From assembly GCA_902826155.1 (NCBI GenBank), contig CADEDU010000074.1, positions 1-36,801 of the forward strand: DNA of 36,801 nucleotides, read 5' to 3'. The translations under genes were made by a program, and so were the position numbers. Below the pieces are notes generated by a model that saw only the letters and a list, made by a program, of their open reading frames with translations, did not search any database and was not told the DNA's origin. Every line of letters begins with the position of its first letter. Position 1 is the stretch's first letter. This document shows positions 16,475 to 25,333 of the stretch, piece by piece. Source of the stretch: an uncultured beta proteobacterium (GTDB lineage: Bacteria > Pseudomonadota > Gammaproteobacteria > Burkholderiales > SG8-39).

Positions 16475-16483
16475 TGCTAGAAT
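16475..16483 (+). promoter_or_regulatory. Putative extended -10 promoter element before the DUF2889-sucCD genes
   Basis: TGC-TAGAAT matches the extended -10 consensus (TGn followed by 5 of 6 bases of TATAAT). No good -35 hexamer is at 17 bases; TTGTTA at 16451-16456 is 21 bases away. The distance to the GTG at 16621 is about 140 bases, leaving a long leader that contains the tandem 15-bp repeat. Confidence 0.35.
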
Positions 16484-16501
16484 TTTCGCATCGCAGCAAT
16501 T

Positions 16502-16531
16502 CGGTTGTTCGCTGACCGGTTGTTCGCTGAC
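16502..16531 (+). repeat. Perfect tandem duplication of 15 bp
   Basis: CGGTTGTTCGCTGAC occurs twice head to tail (16502-16516 and 16517-16531) in the leader between the putative promoter at 16475 and the DUF2889 start at 16621. It could be a recent slippage duplication or a pair of protein-binding sites; nothing in the sequence decides this. Confidence 0.85.
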
Positions 16532-16620
16532 GATGGGAAATCGATCGTCCACTCGACATTTCCCGTCGTGTCGCCAGCGATCCGCATCAATCGAATCCCG
16601 AACAGAAAGACCCGCTCCCC

Positions 16621-17175
16621 GTGCCGCTTTCGACTCCGGCCGTTGCCCGCGAGCCGTTCCACACGCGCCGCATCGAGTTCAACGCCTACCGTCGTGCCGA
16701 CGCGTTGTGGGACCTGGAATTGCGACTGATCGACGTCAAACCCCACGATTGTCCGCTCGAAAGCGGCGTGCGTCCGGCGGGCGTGCCGATGCACGACATG
16801 TGGATCCGCCTCACCGTCGACGAAGACTTCAAAGTGGTCGACGCCGAGGTGGTGATGGACGGCATGCCCTACGAACCGTTCTGCAGCCGGATCACGCCCG
16901 AGTACAAGAAGCTCATCGGCCTGAACCTGCGCTTCAATTTTCGTATGCAGGCCGCACAGATTTTTCGCGGCACTGCGGGCTGTACCCACCTCACCGAGAT
17001 GCTCTCGCTGTTCCCGACGGCGGCGGTGCAGAGTATGTTCCAGAAGCCGCTCGACACCGACATCAAGCCGTTTCAACTGGATCGCTGCCACGCGCTGGAC
17101 ACCAGCGGCGAGGCGGTGCGCCGCTTCTATCCGCGTTGGGTCCGCGACGCGGCCTCCGCAACGAGAAAGGTCTGA
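16621..17175 (+). CDS. DUF2889 family protein
   Basis: Conserved protein of unknown function, 184 residues, starting at GTG. It matches the DUF2889 family as I recall it: [24 protein letters not shown] near the N-terminus, [36 protein letters not shown] and [13 protein letters not shown] in the second half. Cys and His residues in that last block (Cys, Thr, His in GCTH) and the conserved acidic residues suggest a possible metal or ligand site, but no activity is established. It has no signal peptide or membrane segment. It lies five bases before sucC, so it is almost certainly co-transcribed with sucCD. The ribosome site before the GTG is weak. Confidence 0.85.
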   Translation: MPLSTPAVAREPFHTRRIEFNAYRRADALWDLELRLIDVKPHDCPLESGVRPAGVPMHDMWIRLTVDEDFKVVDAEVVMDGMPYEPFCSRITPEYKKLIGLNLRFNFRMQAAQIFRGTAGCTHLTEMLSLFPTAAVQSMFQKPLDTDIKPFQLDRCHALDTSGEAVRRFYPRWVRDAASATRKV

Positions 17176-17180
17176 TCCGC

Positions 17181-18350
<1,170 letters not shown>

Positions 18351-18432
18351 GGCGCAGCGGTCAAGCGCCTCGGTTGCTTTCGTCGGATCTCGAGTTGAAC
18401 AGGTACGAGCAGTCCTTTCCCGGAGCAGAGCG

Positions 18433-19317
18433 ATGTCCATCCTGGTGAACAAGAACACCCGCGTCGTCACCCAAGGGATCACCGGCAAGACCGGCCAGTT
18501 CCACACGCGCACTTCGCGCGAGTACGCGCTGGGCCAGCAGTGTTACGTCGCCGGCGTGAATCCCAAGCGCCCGGGCGAGAACTTCGAGGGCATTCCCATC
18601 TTCGCCACCGTGCGCGAGGCCAAGGAAAAAGCCGGCGCCAATACCTCGGTGATCTACGTGCCGCCGCCCGGTGCCGCGGCCGCGATCTGGGAGGCAGTGG
18701 AAGCCGATCTCGATCTGGTGATCTGCATCACCGAAGGCATCCCGGTGCGCGACATGATCGAAGTGCGCGATCGCATGCGCAAACAGAACCGCCGCACGTT
18801 GCTGGTGGGGCCGAACTGTCCGGGCGTGATCACGCCCGAGGAGATCAAGATCGGCATCATGCCTGGCCACATCCACAAAAAGGGCCCGATCGGCGTCGTG
18901 TCGCGCTCGGGTACGCTCACCTATGAAGCGGTCGGCCAGTTGAGCGAACTCGGATTGGGACAATCGAGCGCGGTGGGCATCGGCGGCGATCCGGTCAACG
19001 GGTTGAAGCACATCGACGTGCTCAAGCTGTTCAACGACGATCCGCAGACCGAAGCGGTGATCATGATCGGCGAGATCGGCGGGTCGGATGAAGAAACCGC
19101 CGCGCAGTGGGTCAAGACCAACATGAAGAAACCGGTGGTCGGCTTCATCGCCGGCGTCACCGCTCCGCCCGGAAAGCGCATGGGGCATGCCGGCGCGATC
19201 ATCTCCGGTGGGAAAGGTACCGCGCAGGAAAAGCTGTCAGTGATGGAGGCCTGCGGAATCAAGGTCACGAAAAATCCCGCGGAGATGGGCAAGCTGCTCA
19301 AGTCGGTGCTGAAGTAG
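18433..19317 (+). CDS. sucD: Succinate-CoA ligase alpha subunit, or related malate-CoA ligase
   Basis: CoA-binding and phosphohistidine-bearing subunit that pairs with the preceding ATP-grasp subunit. The 294-residue protein starts [15 protein letters not shown], with GGAG before the ATG at 18433. The CoA-binding region [39 protein letters not shown], the active-site [14 protein letters not shown] (phospho-acceptor His252) and the ending LKSVLK are all present. Compared with E. coli SucD it has a short insertion before VGPNCPG ([11 protein letters not shown]), similar to the one in malate thiokinase MtkB, and an unusual [12 protein letters not shown] in place of VTPGKGG. Substrate assignment between succinate and malate is therefore uncertain. 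A GNRA-loop hairpin lies nine bases after the stop. Confidence 0.92.
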   Translation: MSILVNKNTRVVTQGITGKTGQFHTRTSREYALGQQCYVAGVNPKRPGENFEGIPIFATVREAKEKAGANTSVIYVPPPGAAAAIWEAVEADLDLVICITEGIPVRDMIEVRDRMRKQNRRTLLVGPNCPGVITPEEIKIGIMPGHIHKKGPIGVVSRSGTLTYEAVGQLSELGLGQSSAVGIGGDPVNGLKHIDVLKLFNDDPQTEAVIMIGEIGGSDEETAAQWVKTNMKKPVVGFIAGVTAPPGKRMGHAGAIISGGKGTAQEKLSVMEACGIKVTKNPAEMGKLLKSVLK

Positions 19318-19325
19318 CACGGGCC

Positions 19326-19341
19326 GACGGCGCGAGCCGTC
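19326..19341 (+). other. Short GNRA-loop hairpin after sucD
   Basis: GACGGC-GCGA-GCCGTC forms a six-pair stem with a GCGA tetraloop nine bases after the sucD stop. There is no T-run, so it is at best a weak or Rho-assisted terminator, or an RNA-stabilising stem. Confidence 0.3.
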
Positions 19342-19350
19342 CCGACAAGG

Positions 19351-19393
19351 TTGACCTGAGTCAATCGCCGCGTTCGCGCGTCGGGGCTACCAT
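19351..19393 (+). promoter_or_regulatory. Putative CRP/FNR-family activator site and promoter of formate dehydrogenase
   Basis: TTGAC-CTGA-GTCAA at 19351-19364 is a perfect palindrome of the general TTGA-N6-TCAA type. Twenty-three bases later TACCAT (19388-19393) is a plausible -10 (4 of 6), giving a palindrome centre near -42, the class II activator position. No -35 hexamer is needed or seen. The -10 lies inside a small inverted repeat, CGGGGC (19382-19387) with GCCCCG (19395-19400). The same layout precedes fhs with identical spacing. The formate dehydrogenase start codon is 116 bases past the palindrome. Confidence 0.55.
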
Positions 19394-19480
19394 TGCCCCG
19401 CCCTCACCATCGCCAAACGCCCGGCGGCTGCGCGACCCTGCGCGGCTCGTTCGCGCGCGGAACGCTCGCCTCCACGCCCC

Positions 19481-21247
19481 ATGACCAGCCGCGTCATCCC
19501 GCTCAAAGAAATGAAAGTGCGCCCTACGCCCAAGGGGCGCCAGGTCGACCCCGCCGCGCTGGCCGAAGTGCAGGCGCTGATCGGCCACGAATCGCGCCGA
19601 CGCGATCTGCTGATCGAGCATCTGCACAAAATCCAGGACAGGTTCGGCCATATCGCCGATCGGCATCTCGTGGCCCTCGCCGCGGAGATGAAGATGGCGA
19701 TGACCGAGGTGTACGAAGTCGCCACGTTCTATCACCACTTCGACGTGGTGAAGGACGGCGAGGCCGCCCCGGCCGCGATCACCGTCCGCGTGTGCGAATC
19801 GTGGGCGTGCGAGATGGCCGGTGCGCGCGAATTGCTTGAGAAGTTGCCGGCGATCCTCGGTGCCGAGGTGCGCGTGTTGCCCGCGCCATGCATCGGCCGC
19901 TGCGAATCGGCGCCCGCGTGCAGCGTCGGCCAGCATCCGGTGCTGGGCGCGACGGTCGATGCGGTCAAGGCCGCGGTGGACGCTCGCGCGGTGAAGCATC
20001 CGCCCTCGATCCCGGTCGCCAACGCCAACGCGCTCGACGTGCAGGCGTATCAGCCGCCCGGTGAAGTCAGTCCCGCCTACGTCGATTTCGAACGCTATCG
20101 GGCGAGCGGCGGCTACAACCTGGCCAAGGCGTGCATCGAGAACAAACCCGCCGGCGACCGCAAGCCGCTCACACGCGAAGCCGCGATGACGGCGATGGAG
20201 CACTCGGGCCTGCGCGGTTTGGGCGGTGCTGGCTTCCCGGCCGGGCGCAAATGGAAGATCGTCGCCGCCGAGCCCGCGCCGCGGCTGATGGCGGTCAACA
20301 TCGACGAAGGCGAAGTGGGCACGTTCAAAGACCGCTTCTATCTCGAGCGCGATCCACATCGCTTTCTCGAAGGCGTGCTGATCGCCGCGTGGGCGGTCGA
20401 CATCTTCGAGGTGTACATCTATCTGCGTGACGAGTACGCCGGCTGTCGCGCGATCCTCGAGCAGGAACTCGCTCGGCTGCACGCCAATCCGCCGTGCCGG
20501 CTGCCGGCGATCCATCTGCGACGCGGCGCCGGGGCGTACATCTGCGGCGAAGAGTCCGCGATGATCGAGTCGATCGAGGGCAAGCGCGGCATGCCCAGGC
20601 TGCGTCCGCCGTACGTGGCGCAGGTCGGGCTGTTCGGGCGGCCCACGCTCGAACACAACATGGAGACGCTGTTCTGGGTGCGCGACATCCTCACGCGCGG
20701 GCCCGAGTGGTTCTCCGGACAGGGACGTAACGGCCGCAAGGGGCTGCGCTCGTTCTCGGTTAGCGGACGCGTCAACAAGCCCGGTGTGCATGTCGCGCCG
20801 GCGGGCATCACGGTGCGCGAGTTGATCGAGGAACACTGCGGCGGCATGCAAACGGGTCACGAGTTCTATGCGTACCTTCCAGGTGGCGCGTCGGGGGGCA
20901 TCCTGCCTGCGTCGATGGGCGACATCCCGCTCGATTTCGACACGCTGAATCAGTACGGCTGCTTCATCGGCTCGGCCGCGATCACGATCATGAGCCAACA
21001 CGATCGTGCGATCGATGCCGCGCGCAACTTGATGGGATTCTTCCGCGACGAATCGTGCGGGCAATGCACGCCGTGTCGCGTGGGCACGGCCAAGGCGCTC
21101 GCGTTGATGCGTCAGCCCACTTGGGACGAGCCGCTGCTGCAGGAGCTGTCGGCCGCGATGATGGACGCCTCGATCTGCGGGTTGGGGCAGGCGGCGCCGA
21201 ATCCGTTGCTGTGCGTAATGAAATACTTCCGGCACGAGCTGACATGA
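19481..21247 (+). CDS. fdh1B: NAD-dependent formate dehydrogenase beta subunit (NuoE-NuoF fusion, FDH1 type)
   Basis: Diaphorase subunit of a soluble NAD-dependent formate dehydrogenase: it passes electrons from the catalytic subunit to NAD through FMN. The 588-residue protein is a fusion. Residues 1-170 are NuoE-like with a [2Fe-2S] site (VCESWAC and PCIGRC supply four Cys). Residues about 190-588 are NuoF-like, with RGLGGAGFPAGRKW (FMN/NADH loop), GAGAYICGEESAMIESIEG (NADH-binding) and SCGQCTPCRVGT plus a later Cys in SICGLGQ for a [4Fe-4S] cluster. The fusion and size match the beta subunit of tungsten FDH1 from Methylobacterium rather than the separate FdsG/FdsB subunits. The ribosome site is weak. 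The stop overlaps the alpha subunit start (ATGA), so the two are translationally coupled. Confidence 0.92.
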   Translation: MTSRVIPLKEMKVRPTPKGRQVDPAALAEVQALIGHESRRRDLLIEHLHKIQDRFGHIADRHLVALAAEMKMAMTEVYEVATFYHHFDVVKDGEAAPAAITVRVCESWACEMAGARELLEKLPAILGAEVRVLPAPCIGRCESAPACSVGQHPVLGATVDAVKAAVDARAVKHPPSIPVANANALDVQAYQPPGEVSPAYVDFERYRASGGYNLAKACIENKPAGDRKPLTREAAMTAMEHSGLRGLGGAGFPAGRKWKIVAAEPAPRLMAVNIDEGEVGTFKDRFYLERDPHRFLEGVLIAAWAVDIFEVYIYLRDEYAGCRAILEQELARLHANPPCRLPAIHLRRGAGAYICGEESAMIESIEGKRGMPRLRPPYVAQVGLFGRPTLEHNMETLFWVRDILTRGPEWFSGQGRNGRKGLRSFSVSGRVNKPGVHVAPAGITVRELIEEHCGGMQTGHEFYAYLPGGASGGILPASMGDIPLDFDTLNQYGCFIGSAAITIMSQHDRAIDAARNLMGFFRDESCGQCTPCRVGTAKALALMRQPTWDEPLLQELSAAMMDASICGLGQAAPNPLLCVMKYFRHELT

Positions 21248-24060
21248 CCGCGATCACCCCACAAGAGATTGCCGCGCTGCCCGTGGAGTTCAAGCTCAAC
21301 GGCCAGACCGTCGTCGGCCGCGCTGACGAAACGATCCTGCAGACGGCGAAGCAGTACGGCATCGAGATTCCGCACCTGTGTTTCAAGGAAGGGCTGCGGC
21401 CCGACGGCAACTGCCGCGCCTGCGTAGTCGAGATCAAAGGCGAGCGCGTGCTGGCGCCTTCGTGCTGCCGCACCCCGCGCGACGGCATGGAGGTCACCAC
21501 CGACAGCGAGCGCGCGGTCAAATCGCAGAAGATGGTGCTGGAGCTGCTGCTCTCCGATGTCGCCGAGCAGGCCTACACGAAAAACTCCGAACTCGATCAG
21601 TGGGCTCGCAAGCTCGAGGTCGGCAAGCCGCGCTTCGAAGCGCGCGAGCAGACCAAGGCCGATCTGTCGCATCCGGCGATCGCGGTGAATCTCGATGCGT
21701 GCATCCAGTGCACCCGTTGCCTGCGCGCCTGCCGCGAGGAGCAGGTCAACGACGTGATCGGCTACGCTTTCCGTGGCGATCACTCGAAGATCGTGTTCGA
21801 TCTCGACGATCCGATGGGTGCCAGCACCTGTGTGGCCTGCGGCGAGTGCGTGCAGGCGTGCCCCACCGGCGCGCTCATGCCCGCGCACAACGTCGGCTTG
21901 CAGCAGGTCGACAAGACCGTCGATTCGGTGTGCCCGTACTGCGGCGTGGGCTGTCAGCTCACGTATCACATCAAGGACAACCGCATCCTGCACGTGGCGG
22001 GTCGGCAGGGGCCGTCCAACAAGAGCCGGCTGTGCGTGAAGGGCCGCTACGGCTTCGACTACGTGCACCACAAGCAACGGCTCACCAAACCCCTGATCCG
22101 CAAACCGGGCGTGGCGAAGAATGCCGAGCAGCTGCTCGATCCGGCGCGCTGGGACGACGTGTTCCGCGAGGCGAGCTGGGAAGAAGCGCTGGAGGTTGCC
22201 GCCAAAGCGCTGCGTGACATCCGCGATCAGCACGGCAAGCGCGCGCTCGCGGGCTTCGGCTCGGCCAAGGGTTCGAACGAAGAGGCGTATCTGTTCCAGA
22301 AACTGGTGCGCACCGGCTTCGGCACCAACAACGTCGACCACTGCACGCGGCTGTGCCACGCCTCGTCGGTGGCCGCCCTGATGGAAGGCATCAATTCCGG
22401 TGCGGTGTCCAACCCGGTGCGCGACGTGGTGCACGCCGAGGTGATCTTCCTGATCGGCGCCAACCCGACGGTGAATCATCCGGTTGCCGCGACCTGGATG
22501 AAGAACGCCGTCAAGAACGGCACCAAGCTGATCGTGGCCGATCCGCGCCGTGGTGAACTCGGGCGCCACGCCACGCACTATCTGCAGTTCAAGCCCGACA
22601 CCGACGTGGCGCTGCTCAACGCGATGCTGCACACGATCGTCGAAGAAGGCCTGGTGAACGAGGCGTTCATCCGCGATCGCACCGCCGGCTACGAGGCGCT
22701 GCGCGACAACGTCAAGAAATTCAGCCCCGAGGCGATGGCGCCGATCTGCGGCGTTCCGGCGCAGACTATCCGCGAAGTGGCACGCCTGTACGCCACCTCG
22801 AAGGGCTCGATGATCCTGTGGGGCATGGGCATTTCGCAGCACATCCATGGCACCGACAATGCGCGCTGCCTCATCGCGCTCGCACTGTCGACCGGTCAGG
22901 TCGGCCGCCGCGGTACCGGGCTGCATCCTTTGCGCGGGCAGAACAACGTGCAGGGCGCTTCCGATGCCGGACTGATCCCGATGGTGTATCCGGACTATCA
23001 GTCGGTCGCCAACCCTGAGGCGAAGAGCCGCTTCGAGAAGTTGTGGGGTATGGAGCTCGACGCGAAACCGGGTCTGACGGTGGTGGAGATCATCAAGGCG
23101 GCTGCGGCGAAAGAGATTCGCGGCATGTACGTCATGGGCGAGAACCCGGCGATGTCCGATCCGGATGTGAACCATGCGCGTGAGGCGCTGGCCACGCTCG
23201 ACCACCTGGTGGTGCAGGACATCTTCCTCACCGAGACCGCATCGCTCGCCGATGTGGTGCTGCCGGCCACCGCGTTTCCCGAGAAGACCGGCACGTTCTC
23301 CAATACCGACCGGCAGGTGCAGCTCGGTCGCAAGGCGATCGAACCACCGGGCGAGGCCAGGGAGGATCTGTGGATCATCCAGGAGCTCGCGCGGCGCATG
23401 GGGCTGGACTGGCGCTACGGCGGACCCGCCGACGTGTTCAACGAGATGCGTCAGGCGATGGATTCGATCAAGGGCATCACCTGGGACAGGCTGGAGCGCG
23501 ATTCATCGGTGACGTATCCGTGCGAGGAAGAGGGCGCACCGGGCGACGAGGTGGTGTTCGTCTCGCATTTCCCGACCGCGACCGGTCGTGCGAAGTTCGT
23601 GCCGGCCGATCTGATCAAGGCGGCCGAGCAACCCGATGACGAGTATCCGATGGTGCTCATCACCGGCAGGCAGCTCGAGCACTGGCACACCGGCGCGATG
23701 ACGCGTCGCGCGAGTGTGCTCGATGCGATCGAGCCCGAACCGGTAGTGTCGATCCATCCGCTCGATCTCGATCGACTCGGCGCGCGTGCTGGCGAGGTGG
23801 TGACGGTCGCCTCACGGCGCGGCGAGATCAGCCTGTATGCCCGTGCCGACGAAGGCACGCCGCTCGGTGCCGTGTTCATCCCGTTCGCGTTCTACGAGGC
23901 CGCGGCCAACAAGCTCACCAATCCGGTGCTCGATCCGTTCGGCAAGATTCCGGAGTTCAAGTACTGCGCGGTGAAAGTGACCGCGGGCGGTGCTGCGCCG
24001 GCGCGCGTGTCAGACGGTTTCGGCGGCGGCAGGTCGATCAACGAGATCGCGCCCGCCTGA
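21244..24060 (+). CDS. fdh1A: NAD-dependent formate dehydrogenase alpha subunit (molybdopterin W/Mo, Cys type)
   Basis: Catalytic subunit that oxidises formate to CO2 at a bis-MGD tungsten or molybdenum centre, cytoplasmic, 938 residues. Domains in order: a NuoG-like [2Fe-2S] domain with Cys46, 57, 60 and 74; a two-cluster ferredoxin domain with Cys153/156/159/163 and Cys196/199/202/206; the molybdopterin [4Fe-4S] motif Cys230/233/237/264 (SVCPYCGVGCQ); then the molybdopterin oxidoreductase body. The metal ligand is Cys371 followed by His372 (VDHCTRLCH), so it is not a selenoprotein. The C-terminal dinucleotide-binding domain ends with PEFKYCAVKV. I see no Cys between 75 and 153, so the His-Cys cluster of NuoG/FdsA is absent. 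The adjacent tungstate-type importer favours tungsten. The 3' end overlaps the convergent regulator by 23 bases. Confidence 0.94.
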   Translation: MTAITPQEIAALPVEFKLNGQTVVGRADETILQTAKQYGIEIPHLCFKEGLRPDGNCRACVVEIKGERVLAPSCCRTPRDGMEVTTDSERAVKSQKMVLELLLSDVAEQAYTKNSELDQWARKLEVGKPRFEAREQTKADLSHPAIAVNLDACIQCTRCLRACREEQVNDVIGYAFRGDHSKIVFDLDDPMGASTCVACGECVQACPTGALMPAHNVGLQQVDKTVDSVCPYCGVGCQLTYHIKDNRILHVAGRQGPSNKSRLCVKGRYGFDYVHHKQRLTKPLIRKPGVAKNAEQLLDPARWDDVFREASWEEALEVAAKALRDIRDQHGKRALAGFGSAKGSNEEAYLFQKLVRTGFGTNNVDHCTRLCHASSVAALMEGINSGAVSNPVRDVVHAEVIFLIGANPTVNHPVAATWMKNAVKNGTKLIVADPRRGELGRHATHYLQFKPDTDVALLNAMLHTIVEEGLVNEAFIRDRTAGYEALRDNVKKFSPEAMAPICGVPAQTIREVARLYATSKGSMILWGMGISQHIHGTDNARCLIALALSTGQVGRRGTGLHPLRGQNNVQGASDAGLIPMVYPDYQSVANPEAKSRFEKLWGMELDAKPGLTVVEIIKAAAAKEIRGMYVMGENPAMSDPDVNHAREALATLDHLVVQDIFLTETASLADVVLPATAFPEKTGTFSNTDRQVQLGRKAIEPPGEAREDLWIIQELARRMGLDWRYGGPADVFNEMRQAMDSIKGITWDRLERDSSVTYPCEEEGAPGDEVVFVSHFPTATGRAKFVPADLIKAAEQPDDEYPMVLITGRQLEHWHTGAMTRRASVLDAIEPEPVVSIHPLDLDRLGARAGEVVTVASRRGEISLYARADEGTPLGAVFIPFAFYEAAANKLTNPVLDPFGKIPEFKYCAVKVTAGGAAPARVSDGFGGGRSINEIAPA

Positions 24061-25159
24061 GCGTGGCGCTGCGCGCATCGTCAAGCGGCGCGTCGGGTTC
24101 GAAGGCGGCAGCCACCGGTGCGGTGTCGCCTGCGCCGGTGATCGTGTAACCAGCCCAGCGTCGCGCCATTCGCGCAAAGGGGGCGTCGCGCAGTCCTTCG
24201 CACAACGTGCGCACGAGTTCGCCGTTCGCCCGACGGATCGGTGCCGCGAGCCAGTAGCGCTCACGCCTGATCGTAACGAAGCCAAGACCGTGCCGCTGCG
24301 CGGCAGCTTTCAAGCCGAAGCTTGCATCAGCCTCACCGGAGGCCACCAGCGCCGCGACCGCGGAATGCGTGTGCTCTTCCGCGCTGTACCCACGGACGTC
24401 GTCGGGCGCGATGCCCTGTTCGCGCAGCAACTGATCGATCAGCATGCGCGTGCCCGAGCCCGCCTGGCGGTTGACGAAGCGGATGCGCCGGCGCGCGACG
24501 TCGGCCAGGCCCCGCAGGCGCAGCGGGTTGCCGCGCGCAACGATCAATCCCTGCTCGCGCGCGGCGAAGCGGATCAGCGTCACGCTTCGCTGCGGCAGCA
24601 ATCGATGCACGGTTGCGCTGTTGGTGCGATCGAGCGGCAGCGCCAGATGGAAGCCGGCCAGATCGGCACGACCCGCGCGCAACGCTTCGAGACTTTCCAG
24701 GCTGCCGCGAAATTCCACCGAGGTGACCACTCCGGCCGTCCGCGCCCAGCGATCGCACCAGTCCGCAAGCAGCAGATCGTGACTGGCGACGATGCGCAAC
24801 CCCGGGCGTGTGCGCGCAGCGGGCGATGACCTCGTTGCGCCAGTCAGCGCGAACGGTTCGATTCCGGCGAGCGCCTTGGCCGTGTACTCGAGCAGCGCCT
24901 CGGCGTTCGCGCTCAGCGCGGCGCCCGTGCCTCGCTGCATCAGCACGAGCGGCTCGCCCACCAGACGGGCGGCATCGTTCACCAACCCCCAGGCGGCGCG
25001 ATAGGAAATACCGCTCTCCGCTGCGGCGTGGCGCAACGTGCCGTGTTTGCGCACACCGGCGAGCAGACCCAGAACCCTGGCGTCGAGGGCAGTTCCGGCT
25101 GCGTCAGTGCGCCAGCTGATCTGCGGGTGGAGGCGCCTCATATATGCAGAGACCGACAT
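24038..25159 (-). CDS. ModE-like winged-helix regulator with oxyanion-binding (PBP-like) domain
   Basis: Predicted transcription factor of 373 residues that probably senses tungstate or molybdate. Residues about 25-95 form a ModE-type winged helix (LLAGVRKHGTLRHAAAESG, then ISYRAAWGLVNDA), the same pattern as the ModE DNA-binding domain. Instead of ModE's Mop domains, residues about 115-340 resemble a periplasmic-binding-protein fold (RIVASHDLLLADW, FVNRQAGSGTRMLIDQLL, GEADASFGLKAAAQ), as found in one-component regulators of metal oxyanion uptake. It is divergent from tupB and convergent with formate dehydrogenase. A repeated element, ATATGCA-N7-ACATATT, covers the region of its start and a second copy lies 98 bases upstream, suggesting autoregulation. 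The start is uncertain: ATG at 25141 would give a protein six residues shorter and place the first element wholly upstream; neither has a clear ribosome site. Confidence 0.87.
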   Translation of the reverse strand: MSVSAYMRRLHPQISWRTDAAGTALDARVLGLLAGVRKHGTLRHAAAESGISYRAAWGLVNDAARLVGEPLVLMQRGTGAALSANAEALLEYTAKALAGIEPFALTGATRSSPAARTRPGLRIVASHDLLLADWCDRWARTAGVVTSVEFRGSLESLEALRAGRADLAGFHLALPLDRTNSATVHRLLPQRSVTLIRFAAREQGLIVARGNPLRLRGLADVARRRIRFVNRQAGSGTRMLIDQLLREQGIAPDDVRGYSAEEHTHSAVAALVASGEADASFGLKAAAQRHGLGFVTIRRERYWLAAPIRRANGELVRTLCEGLRDAPFARMARRWAGYTITGAGDTAPVAAAFEPDAPLDDARSATLRRARSR

Positions 25160-25162
25160 ATT
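25142..25162. promoter_or_regulatory. Putative operator 1 of the ModE-like regulator
   Basis: ATATGCA-N7-ACATATT, containing the inverted half-sites ATATG and CATAT ten bases apart. It coincides with the regulator's 5' end (ATG candidates at 25159 and 25141), so binding would block its own transcription. The second copy, with identical fixed bases and spacing, is at 25240-25260. Confidence 0.5.
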
Positions 25163-25239
25163 GGGATGAAGTGGCGATGGTCGCTATGCTCGCGCGTTTG
25201 CCGCGATCGATAAGCAGCGGATGCGCGGCGCGATCCATG

Positions 25240-25260
25240 ATATGCACGATGGTACATATT
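25240..25260. promoter_or_regulatory. Putative operator 2, upstream of tupB
   Basis: Second ATATGCA-N7-ACATATT; the seven variable bases differ completely in character from copy 1 while all fourteen fixed bases match. It ends 73 bases before the tupB start and includes AT-rich sequence (CATATTAA) that could be the tupB -10 region, so binding would be expected to repress the importer when metal is plentiful (inference). Confidence 0.5.
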
Positions 25261-25333
25261 AAACAGCAGCGGGCTGCAGGTCTCCACCCTGTAGCGGCCA
25301 AGCGCAGCGGCGCCGCGGCGCACTGAATCCGCC

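Noticed and set aside
16434..17180. In-frame upstream extension of sucC
   Set aside because: The family start [12 protein letters not shown] is at 17181 and the extension overlaps the DUF2889 gene in another frame.
19361..21235. Long open reading frame on the minus strand opposite formate dehydrogenase beta
   Set aside because: It is antisense to a clearly conserved gene, shows no domain, and is rich in Arg/His/Gly as expected from high-GC codon bias on the reverse strand.
21112..23205. Long minus-strand open frame opposite formate dehydrogenase alpha
   Set aside because: Same reason: it mirrors the codon bias of fdh1A and has no recognisable motif.
24855..24870. GGTTCGATTCC, resembling a tRNA T-arm
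   Set aside because: No acceptor, D or anticodon stem is around it, and it lies inside the coding sequence of the ModE-like regulator.
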